A DNA stretch of 5,307 bases from contig DUUZ01000219.1 of the NCBI GenBank assembly GCA_012841255.1, positions 1 through 5,307 on the forward strand, written 5' to 3'. A model generated the notes under the pieces. It was given only the letters and a program-made list of their open reading frames with translations. It had not been told where the DNA came from and did not search any database. Origin of the DNA: Clostridiaceae bacterium. GTDB lineage: Bacteria; Bacillota; Clostridia; Saccharofermentanales; DTU023. Made by a program: the position numbers and the translations under genes. This document shows, piece after piece, positions 1 to 5,307 of the stretch. The first letter of the stretch is position 1, and the number at the start of each line of letters is the position of its first letter.

Positions 1-2373
1 ATTGACTTCATCAATGATTTCTTTTCGGCCTTTCTGACGAAGAAGGCCGGTGAGATCGAGTATGACGAAAGCCAGATGCTGATTGCGGAAGAGGAAAAAT
101 GGAAGACACTGGACCGGGAGAAGCCGCAAACTTTCGGTGTTTACCTGGATCTTCTGACCGGTGTCAGAAAACCCGCATCAGATGAAGAGACGCTGGCCGC
201 CGCCCTGGCCGAAGACATCAAGATGACACCGGCTGCCCGGGAGGCCTTTGCCGCCGCCCGCATTGTCATGGAGCTTGCCGGCCAGGGCATTGCCTACGAC
301 CGGATCGCCATCCTCCTTCACACCAATGAGGACTGCAGGAATTACGAGACGGTCCTGGACCATCTGGGAATTCCCGTCACCACCCGGTCGGGCAAGCCCT
401 TCTCGGATAATTTGGTTTACAGGCAGCTGGAGGCCCTCCTTTCCTTGCTGGACAATCCCCTCCAGGATATCCCCCTGATCTCCCTGCTGGTGGGCCCCTT
501 CGCGCCGCAAGCCTGGACCGGCGATGAACTGATGGAAACGGCGGCCCTGGTACTTGAGAACACTTCAAAGCAAAGGCCTTTCTTCCACGAAAAATGGACC
601 CGGTTAATTGATGCGGAAGACCATCCGCTGAAAACCAAGGCAGAAGAATTCTCCCAAAGGATGGAAAACTGGCGGTTTTTGAGCCAGGAGCTTTCCGTCC
701 GGGATCTTCTGAATCACATTATTTCCGAGACGGACTATACTGCCTATCTGGCCCGGTCGCCCTATGGCGGGGACTACCTGGCCAGCCTGGACTACCTGCT
801 GGATCTCTTCGCCACGGAAAACAGGGAACGGCCCGGTGTCAGGGGAGCGCTGGACCGCCTGCAAAGGCTGATGGAGGAAAGCGCCTTTGAAGGTACGGAA
901 GGAAGCGTCCTTTTGCCCGGGGCCGTCCGGATCCTGACCCGGCACAGATCCAAGGGCCTGGAATGGGATTATGTCATCCTGGGCAGACTGGACTCGGCCT
1001 GGGAGCGGGCCGGGAATCGGAATGTCGTGGTCTTCTCGGACAAAGAAGGGCTCTCCTCTCCCAGCATCAGCCGGGACGGCATGACCCTGATCAACAACCC
1101 GCCCTTCCAGGCCATGCTCCAGGCCGAGCGGGACCGGGACCGGGCAGAAGCCTGGCGCAGGCTTTACGTGGCCATGACCCGGGCCATCCACGGCCTCTAC
1201 CTGATCCTGCCTTTTTCAGGGGAGAAGCCCGGCGACACGGCCTCCTACCAGGACAGAATAGCCCGTGTCCAGCGGGCAACCGGCGGCCTCGGCCTCCTTG
1301 AACGGACAGAACGGGGCCTGATCCCCGGATCCGTCCTCTCCTCGCTCCGCCATGATGCAGATCTGCTGATCGCCTACTTCACCGCCCGCTATCCCGGCTT
1401 TGCCCAGGAATTATTGGCTCTATCCGGCAGCAAGGAGGGCGTTTGCCTTCAAAAAAACCTCCTCCCCCCCTCTCTTGATCAGGCCCGCATTACAAACTGG
1501 GACGGACTCCTGGAAGAAGTTATGAAGAGCAGGGAAGACAATGCTGAAATCCTGGAGGATGACCGGCTGCCGACGGGAAAAGATCAAAGATCCCCGCAGG
1601 AAATCCAGGAGCTGCAGCGGCTCTTGACCTCCCCGATTCCTGAACAGGAAGCGGCCCGGACACCGGCCAAGGTCACGGTCACGGAGCTCCAGCGCAGGGG
1701 GCTGGATACACTGTCTCTTTTGCATCAAGGGGATGACGCCCCGGAGCCTGTTGCCTTTTGGGACAAGGAAACCGCAGACATGCCCTACATTATGAGACAG
1801 CGGGAGGCGGACCGCCAGATCCGGGGCAGTGCCCTGGGGACGGCCATGCACACGGTCTTCCAGTTTTTGGATATCTGGGTCCTGCAGCAGGCAGCAGATG
1901 AGGGCGAAAATAATTATCTTTCACAGTTGGACAAGCTGGAGGACAAGGGTCTTCTGACCCCCGGCGAGAAGAAGGCCGCCTCCGGCCTGGCCCGGGAAGT
2001 CATGGCCTGGGCCAAGAGTCCCCTGGCCGGCCGTCTGCTTGAGACCGAAGAGAAGAGCGGCAAGGTTTACCGGGAGATGCCCTTTACCCTGGCCCTGCCA
2101 TCCAGCCGCCTGGATCCTTCTTTCCCCGCTGATGAAAACACCCTGGTCCAGGGCATGATCGACCTCTGGTTTGTCGAGGAGGACGGGCAGGCGGTCCTGG
2201 TGGATTTCAAGACTGACCGGACAGGGCAGGGTGATGCCCGAAAGCTTATGACGGACCGCTACGGCATCCAGATGGCCGCTTATGCCGACGCCATTTCGCG
2301 GGCAACCGGCAGGCGGGTCAAGGAGAAGATTATCTGGCTGGTCCGCCAGGGCCGGCCCCTCCTCATGGACTAG
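1..2373 (+). CDS. addA: AddA, helicase-nuclease subunit of the AddAB double-strand break repair enzyme (5' partial)
   Basis: The reading frame is open from base 1 to a TAG stop, giving 790 residues; the family is usually about 1,150-1,250, so the N-terminal Walker A helicase part lies outside the window. AddA pairs with AddB to unwind and resect broken DNA ends for RecA loading. Seen, in window residue numbers: the AddA-like opening with D-F-I-N and EIEYDE (1-23); SF1 helicase motif THRSKGLEW-type (TRHRSKGLEWD, 313-323); the motif LYVAMTRA (388-395); and a C-terminal RecB-family nuclease with conserved His (GTAMH, H617), GMID (D721), VDFKTD (D735, K737) and Q757/Y761. All nuclease residues I can identify are intact, so the visible part looks functional. 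addB would be expected upstream, as is usual in Firmicutes. Arg replaces the more common Ile in the T-x-H-x-SKGLE motif, which is probably a lineage variant. The family is confident; AddA over other UvrD/RecB-like proteins rests on the nuclease domain and AddA-like segments. Confidence 0.93.
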   Translation: MDFINDFFSAFLTKKAGEIEYDESQMLIAEEEKWKTLDREKPQTFGVYLDLLTGVRKPASDEETLAAALAEDIKMTPAAREAFAAARIVMELAGQGIAYDRIAILLHTNEDCRNYETVLDHLGIPVTTRSGKPFSDNLVYRQLEALLSLLDNPLQDIPLISLLVGPFAPQAWTGDELMETAALVLENTSKQRPFFHEKWTRLIDAEDHPLKTKAEEFSQRMENWRFLSQELSVRDLLNHIISETDYTAYLARSPYGGDYLASLDYLLDLFATENRERPGVRGALDRLQRLMEESAFEGTEGSVLLPGAVRILTRHRSKGLEWDYVILGRLDSAWERAGNRNVVVFSDKEGLSSPSISRDGMTLINNPPFQAMLQAERDRDRAEAWRRLYVAMTRAIHGLYLILPFSGEKPGDTASYQDRIARVQRATGGLGLLERTERGLIPGSVLSSLRHDADLLIAYFTARYPGFAQELLALSGSKEGVCLQKNLLPPSLDQARITNWDGLLEEVMKSREDNAEILEDDRLPTGKDQRSPQEIQELQRLLTSPIPEQEAARTPAKVTVTELQRRGLDTLSLLHQGDDAPEPVAFWDKETADMPYIMRQREADRQIRGSALGTAMHTVFQFLDIWVLQQAADEGENNYLSQLDKLEDKGLLTPGEKKAASGLAREVMAWAKSPLAGRLLETEEKSGKVYREMPFTLALPSSRLDPSFPADENTLVQGMIDLWFVEEDGQAVLVDFKTDRTGQGDARKLMTDRYGIQMAAYADAISRATGRRVKEKIIWLVRQGRPLLMD

Positions 2374-2412
2374 GAATCCATCTGTAACACAAGGGAATTT
2401 GCCGCTTCCAAG

Positions 2413-2441
2413 TTGACAAAAGCCCCGCCAAGCTGGACAAT
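2413..2441 (+). promoter_or_regulatory. Probable sigma-70-type promoter of selC
   Basis: A perfect -35 hexamer TTGACA (2413-2418) is followed by a 17-nt spacer and a 4/6 -10 hexamer GACAAT (2436-2441). Transcription would be predicted to begin about 7 nt later, at 2448-2449, at or one base before the first base of the mature tRNA. It lies in the 75-nt gap between the addA stop and selC, where a promoter is expected because no terminator-free read-through arrangement is needed for a stable RNA. This is motif matching only; the -10 lacks the first and third consensus T. Confidence 0.6.
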
Positions 2442-2448
2442 ACACGGT

Positions 2449-2545
2449 GGAGGCAGATGGGTTCTGGTGTGCCCCGCGGTCTTCAAAACCGTTGAGGGGG
2501 GTTAGGAGCCTCCCGGGTGAGTTCGATTCTCACATGTCTCCGCCA
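2449..2545 (+). tRNA. selC: Selenocysteine tRNA, anticodon TCA
   Basis: This 97-nt RNA delivers selenocysteine at UGA codons and is charged with Ser then converted by SelA in bacteria. The anticodon loop CTTCAAA (2481-2487) carries TCA at 2483-2485 on the stem 2476-2480/2488-2492. Other hallmarks are visible. The acceptor stem is 8 positions (2449-2456 with 2534-2541), followed by discriminator G2542 and encoded CCA (2543-2545). The D arm is long, 2459-2464/2469-2474, with a TGGT loop. The extra arm is long, GGGGGG 2496-2501 with CCTCCC 2509-2514. The T stem is GTGAG/CTCAC (2517-2521/2529-2533) with loop TTCGATT. The 8+5 acceptor/T arrangement and the long extra arm match bacterial tRNA-Sec and not tRNA-Ser or a UGA suppressor of another family. 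Position 8 of the acceptor is G-A and one D-stem position is T-T, so those pairs are imperfect. Its presence implies selA, selB and selD elsewhere in the genome. Confidence 0.96.
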
Positions 2546-2553
2546 TTTGAATT

Positions 2554-2600
2554 GCGCCGGCCTTTCAAGCCTTTGGCCAGGGGGCCGGCGCCCATTTTTT
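2554..2600 (+). terminator. Rho-independent terminator of selC
   Basis: A perfect 9-bp inverted repeat, GCGCCGGCC (2554-2562) with GGCCGGCGC (2583-2591), encloses a 20-nt loop that itself holds a small GCC-TTT-GGC hairpin (2569-2577). Six T residues follow at 2595-2600, three bases (CCA) after the stem. An alternative short fold, GGGC-CGGC-GCCC (2582-2593), sits right against ATTTTTT and would also fit termination. It starts nine bases past the tRNA CCA end, where a tRNA gene terminator is expected. Confidence 0.75.
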
Positions 2601-2607
2601 CCGCTTT

Positions 2608-2714
2608 CCGGGCAACCGGCGGGGGCGGTACCCCGGGCGGGGATTCAGGCAACAAGAGACACGCCCGAACGTGGGCTCCCGAAAGGAGAAGCGGATTTTT
2701 CCGCATCAAAGACC
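2608..2714 (+). promoter_or_regulatory. Structured leader of the CofE-like gene, with a hairpin between ribosome binding site and start
   Basis: Between the selC terminator and the ATG at 2715 I see a string of small hairpins. CCGG-GCAA-CCGG (2608-2619) has a GNRA-type loop. GCCC/GGGC (2663-2666/2673-2676) has loop GAACGT. CTCC/GGAG (2676-2679/2685-2688) buries the core of the only good Shine-Dalgarno sequence, AAAGGAG (2682-2688). GCGGA-TTTT-TCCGC (2691-2704) is a perfect 5-bp stem. The Shine-Dalgarno lies 26 nt from the ATG, too far for direct use, but folding out the last hairpin leaves about 12 nt. No riboswitch class could be matched and no convincing -35/-10 pair was found, so the promoter for the downstream genes is unknown. 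The hairpins are short, and GC-rich DNA forms such pairs readily; a regulatory role is inference. Confidence 0.4.
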
Positions 2715-3902
2715 ATGAGACGTACCGGAACAACTTCCAGAGGCATTCGCACCCCCATCATAAAAAGCGGAGATAATCTCCTTGAAATTATTGTCGACAG
2801 CGTATTGCTGGCGGCCCGGGAAGAGGGTTTCGACCTCCATGACCGGGATGTCGTTGCCATCACGGAATCCGTTGTCGCACGGGCTGAAAACAACTATGCC
2901 AGCTGCGACGACATCGCCTTCGATATTAAGAGAAAATTCCCTGAAGGCGAGATCGGCGTCATCTTCCCCATCCTCAGCCGCAACCGTTTCGCCGTCAATC
3001 TGCGGGGGATCGCCCGCGGTGCCAAAAAAATCGTCCTCCAGCTCAGCTACCCCTCGGACGAGGTGGGCAACAGCCTGATGGACCTGGATCAGATGGACGC
3101 CAAGGGAATCGATCCCTTGAAGGATTGCCTGTCTGAATCCCGCTACAGGGAGCTTTTCGGTGCCAACCCCCATACCTTCACCGGTGTTGACTACGTCGAC
3201 TTTTACCGGGAGATCATCACAGCCGAAGGCTGCGAGGCCGAAATCATCCTGGCCAATGATCCCCTGGCCATCCTGGACTTCACCCCCTATACCCTGGTCT
3301 GTGATGTCCATACCCGGGAAAGGACCAAGAGGCTCCTGCGCAAGGCCGGTGCCCGCCGGGTCCTGGGGCTGGACGACATCCTGGCGGAACCCGTCGGCAC
3401 CAGCGGCTACCATGCCCAGTACGGACTTCTGGGCAGCAACAAGGCCAGCGAAGAGCACATCAAGCTCTTTCCCCGCTCCGGCAAGGCCTTTGTCAATTCC
3501 GTCTCCGATCTTTTCCGGCAACAAACCGGCCGCCATATCGAAGTCATGATCTACGGTGACGGCGCCTTCAAGGATCCGGTCTGCAAGATCTGGGAACTGG
3601 CCGACCCGGTCGTATCCCCTGCCTTTACGGATGGACTTTCAGGCAAGCCCAAGGAGCTGAAGCTGAAGTACCTGACTGACAATAAATTCGCCGACCTCAA
3701 CGGCCAGGCCCTGGAGGATGCCATCCGCCAGGCCATCGCCGAAAAGGAAGAAGACAAGGATTTTGAGACCAACGCCGGCGGTACTACGCCCCGCCAGCTG
3801 ACCGATCTTCTGGGTTCCCTGGCGGACCTGACTTCGGGAAGCGGCGACAAGGGGACGCCTGTTGTCCTGATCCAGGGGTATTTTGACAGTCTTGCCGACT
3901 AA
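2715..3902 (+). CDS. CofE-like protein, coenzyme F420-0:gamma-glutamyl ligase family
   Basis: A 395-residue cytoplasmic-looking protein with no signal peptide or membrane segment. It resembles the long CofE-like proteins commonly annotated as coenzyme F420-0:L-glutamate ligase in Clostridia. True CofE adds glutamates to F420-0 using GTP and a divalent metal, and is about 250 residues, so this is an extended form. Recognisable segments are an N-terminal RGIRTPII (9-16), SYPSDEVGN (111-119), CDVHTR (196-201), LLGSNKAS after residue 235, YGDGAFKDP (280-288) with ELADPVVSPAF following, and a C-terminal SGSGDKGTP (374-382). ATG 2715 is chosen because the family motif RxTxxRGIRTPI begins just after it. 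Upstream in-frame codons run back through the selC terminator and T arm, and no other likely start follows the Shine-Dalgarno at 2682-2688. It is co-directional with yqeB, 40 nt away, so an operon is likely. No F420 biosynthesis gene is in view, so the real substrate is unknown; an amide-ligase role in a selenium, molybdenum or other cofactor is inference. Confidence 0.8.
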   Translation: MRRTGTTSRGIRTPIIKSGDNLLEIIVDSVLLAAREEGFDLHDRDVVAITESVVARAENNYASCDDIAFDIKRKFPEGEIGVIFPILSRNRFAVNLRGIARGAKKIVLQLSYPSDEVGNSLMDLDQMDAKGIDPLKDCLSESRYRELFGANPHTFTGVDYVDFYREIITAEGCEAEIILANDPLAILDFTPYTLVCDVHTRERTKRLLRKAGARRVLGLDDILAEPVGTSGYHAQYGLLGSNKASEEHIKLFPRSGKAFVNSVSDLFRQQTGRHIEVMIYGDGAFKDPVCKIWELADPVVSPAFTDGLSGKPKELKLKYLTDNKFADLNGQALEDAIRQAIAEKEEDKDFETNAGGTTPRQLTDLLGSLADLTSGSGDKGTPVVLIQGYFDSLAD

Positions 3903-3930
3903 AGAAGGCAGGGCCGCCAAGTCCGATTAA

Positions 3931-3936
3931 AAGGAG
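3931..3936 (+). promoter_or_regulatory. Ribosome binding site of yqeB
   Basis: AAGGAG sits six bases before ATG 3943 and fixes that start. It is the strongest and best-spaced Shine-Dalgarno sequence in the window, in contrast to the poorly placed sites of the genes on either side. Confidence 0.85.
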
Positions 3937-3942
3937 TCCATC

Positions 3943-4731
3943 ATGAATCTCACCATCCTGATCAGAGGCGGGGGCGATCTGGCCTCGGCTGTCATTCACA
4001 AACTGAAAAATTCGGGTTTCCGCATCGTCCTTTGTGATCTGCCTGCACCCTCCTGCGTCCGCCGGACCGTCTCCTACTGCAATGCCATCTACGAAGGCGA
4101 CTGGGAGATCGATGGGGTCACCTCCAGCTTGATTCAGTCTCTCGATGAAATCGAGCCGGCCCTGGATGACGGCCTGGTCCCTGTCCTCACCCTGCCCGAC
4201 AGGGAGGTCCGGGATTTTCTGAAGCCGGATGTCTTCATCGATGCCACCATCAGCAAGAAGACTCCCGACTACGACATGAGCTGGGCGCCTTTGGTCATCG
4301 GCCTGGGACCCGGCATTGAAGCCGGCCGCGACGCCCATGTGGTCATCGAGACCAAGCGCGGTCACTATCTGGGGCAGCTGATCCATGAGGGGGAAGCCAT
4401 CCTCAACACCGGAATTCCAGGCAACATTGCCGGGGTGGACAAGGACCGGGTCCTTAGGGCTCCCAAGGCGGGGACGGCCTCCAACGTCCGGGAGATCGGC
4501 GACCTGGTCAAGGCAGGGGATATCATCCTGACCGTAGACGGAGAGCCCGTCCGGACAGTCATCGACGGAGTCGTCCGCGGCCTTATTGCACCGGGCTTCA
4601 AGGTTCATACCGGCCAGAAGATCGGTGATGTGGACCCCCGGGGAGACCAGGATTATGTCCGCACCATCAGCGACAAGGGCAGAACCATCGCCGGCGGGGT
4701 CCTGGAGGCTATTTTGGTCCGCTTCAAGTGA
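3943..4731 (+). CDS. yqeB: YqeB, selenium-dependent molybdenum hydroxylase system protein (EF2563 family)
   Basis: A 262-residue protein, full length for the family. YqeB is a marker of bacteria that attach labile selenium to molybdenum hydroxylases; comparative genomics links it with YqeC and SelD, but its exact reaction is not known. Seen: a Rossmann-like N-terminus IRGGGDLASAV (7-17) with a nucleotide-binding-type glycine cluster; a PSCVRRTVSYCNAIYEG block (36-52) with Cys31, Cys38 and Cys46 close together; GLGPGIEAG (120-128); VIETKRGH (134-141); NTGIPGN; and KIGDVDPR (226-233) near the end, followed by the usual GGVLEAIL tail. The start is set by AAGGAG six bases upstream. It ends in TGA; the C-terminus is where the family normally ends, so this is a true stop despite the nearby selC. 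It follows the CofE-like gene by 40 nt and runs straight into yqeC, so all three are probably one transcript. The family call is firm; enzymatic role is unresolved. Confidence 0.94.
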   Translation: MNLTILIRGGGDLASAVIHKLKNSGFRIVLCDLPAPSCVRRTVSYCNAIYEGDWEIDGVTSSLIQSLDEIEPALDDGLVPVLTLPDREVRDFLKPDVFIDATISKKTPDYDMSWAPLVIGLGPGIEAGRDAHVVIETKRGHYLGQLIHEGEAILNTGIPGNIAGVDKDRVLRAPKAGTASNVREIGDLVKAGDIILTVDGEPVRTVIDGVVRGLIAPGFKVHTGQKIGDVDPRGDQDYVRTISDKGRTIAGGVLEAILVRFK

Positions 4732-4742
4732 GCGGGGTCTCC

Positions 4743-5307
4743 ATGCTGCAAACCGGCCTGCACGACTACCTCAAATCCCTGATCCAAGGACGGGACCTGC
4801 ATTATCCCTCCCCCTTCCTGGTCAGCATTGTCGGAGGCGGCGGGAAAACAACCACGCTCACGGATCTTTTCCAGCACTCCTTTCGCAAACGTTCCATCCT
4901 GACCACCACGACGGCCATGGGTATCCCCGGCGCCGGGGGCAGATTGTCGCCTCCCCTGACCGCTGAACAGGATAAAAACCCTGCATTGAAGAGAATATTC
5001 CTTGAAGCTCCCCAAGAATCGGGCGTCTGGTTCGGTTCCCTGATTGAAGGAACAAAGGACAAATACAAGGGCGTCGATCCGGATAGGCTGGATGCCTGGA
5101 TCCGTGAACAGCGTTCAGCCGGAAGGAATGATAGTATCCTCTTCTGCGAAGCGGACGGCTCCAAGAGGAAGCCCCTGAAAGCCCATGCCGGCCATGAACC
5201 GGTCATCCCCAGGACAAGCGACCTGACCCTCATCATCTTCGGCCTGTCAGGTCTGGGAAGGCCCCTGGATGAGGACGGGGTCCACCGCTCCCCCATTTTC
5301 TCGGAGC
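4743..5307 (+). CDS. yqeC: YqeC, putative selenium-dependent hydroxylase accessory protein (3' partial)
   Basis: The frame is open from ATG 4743 to the window edge (188 complete residues). YqeC proteins are usually somewhat longer than 188 residues, so I infer that only the C-terminal end is missing. It is thought to act with YqeB and SelD in making the selenium-containing cofactor of molybdenum hydroxylases; its reaction is not established. Seen: a glycine-rich P-loop-like segment SIVGGGGKTTT (28-38), TTTTAMG soon after, EADGS (136-140), then KAHAGHEPVIP (146-156) and FGLSGLGRPL with VHR-SP near the edge; the EADGS and HEPVIP blocks are typical of this family. The start is ambiguous. An in-frame GTG at 4728 overlaps the yqeB TGA (GTGA), but its nearest GGAGG is 19 nt away; ATG 4743 has only a weak GCGGGG 6 nt upstream. 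ATG is preferred because five extra residues add nothing recognisable. Tight spacing to yqeB indicates translational coupling. Genes for a MocA-like nucleotidyltransferase and hydroxylase subunits would be expected downstream. Confidence 0.92.
   Translation, partial: MLQTGLHDYLKSLIQGRDLHYPSPFLVSIVGGGGKTTTLTDLFQHSFRKRSILTTTTAMGIPGAGGRLSPPLTAEQDKNPALKRIFLEAPQESGVWFGSLIEGTKDKYKGVDPDRLDAWIREQRSAGRNDSILFCEADGSKRKPLKAHAGHEPVIPRTSDLTLIIFGLSGLGRPLDEDGVHRSPIFSE

Noticed and set aside
1273..2620. The 12-mer CGGGCAACCGGC occurs three times (1273, 2299, 2609).
   Set aside because: Two copies lie in addA and encode Arg-Ala-Thr-Gly in the same frame; spacing is irregular and the base composition favours such matches, so I treat it as chance.
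2517..2714. A longer start (GTG 2517) for the CofE-like gene, adding 66 residues.
   Set aside because: It would begin inside the tRNA T stem and translate the terminator; the added peptide is low-complexity and unlike the family N-terminus.
2447..2776. A 109-residue + strand open frame across the tRNA.
   Set aside because: It covers selC and its terminator and overlaps the start of the CofE-like gene in another frame; no recognisable domain.
2706..3536. Long minus-strand open frames, here 276 residues, and similar ones at 604-1191 and 3784-4608.
   Set aside because: They lie wholly antisense to well-recognised genes; GC-rich coding DNA commonly leaves the opposite strand open. No domain is seen in them.
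2715..3902. Reading the CofE-like gene as proof of F420 biosynthesis.
   Set aside because: No other F420 gene is present in the window and this long form is common in Firmicutes annotation without an F420 pathway.
4729..4731. The TGA ending yqeB as a possible selenocysteine codon, given selC nearby.
   Set aside because: The family normally ends at this point, read-through gives only a short unrecognised tail to a TGA at about 4780, and the GTGA context suits coupling to yqeC.

Overview
The window is a piece of a GC-rich (by eye about 60% GC) bacterial chromosome. It most likely comes from an anaerobic member of the Clostridia or another Firmicute. The reasons are an AddA-type (Firmicutes-style) helicase-nuclease, a bacterial selenocysteine tRNA, and a gene pair (yqeB, yqeC) that marks bacteria making selenium-dependent molybdenum hydroxylases. 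Species cannot be named from this sequence. Everything supported lies on the + strand.

Layout: (1) Positions 1-2373 hold the C-terminal two-thirds of addA, cut by the left edge. (2) A short gap carries a good sigma-70-type promoter. (3) selC, the UGA-reading selenocysteine tRNA with encoded CCA, lies at 2449-2545 and is followed by a GC-rich hairpin and a T-run that look like a Rho-independent terminator. (4) A leader of about 110 nt rich in small hairpins precedes a 395-residue CofE-like (F420-0:gamma-glutamyl ligase family) protein at 2715-3902. (5) yqeB (3943-4731) follows after 40 nt with a strong ribosome binding site. (6) yqeC starts within 12 nt of the yqeB stop, or overlaps it, and is cut by the right edge.

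How the genes relate: selC serves co-translational selenocysteine insertion. YqeB and YqeC belong to the separate route that puts labile selenium into molybdenum hydroxylases such as xanthine, purine or nicotinate dehydrogenases. Both routes normally depend on selenophosphate made by SelD, so the right-hand 2.9 kb looks like a selenium locus. The CofE-like gene between them has no obvious F420 partner here, and its place at the head of the yqeBC run is the most intriguing point in the window. addA (recombinational DNA repair) is probably an unrelated neighbour.

No mobile element, CRISPR array or minus-strand gene is supported.
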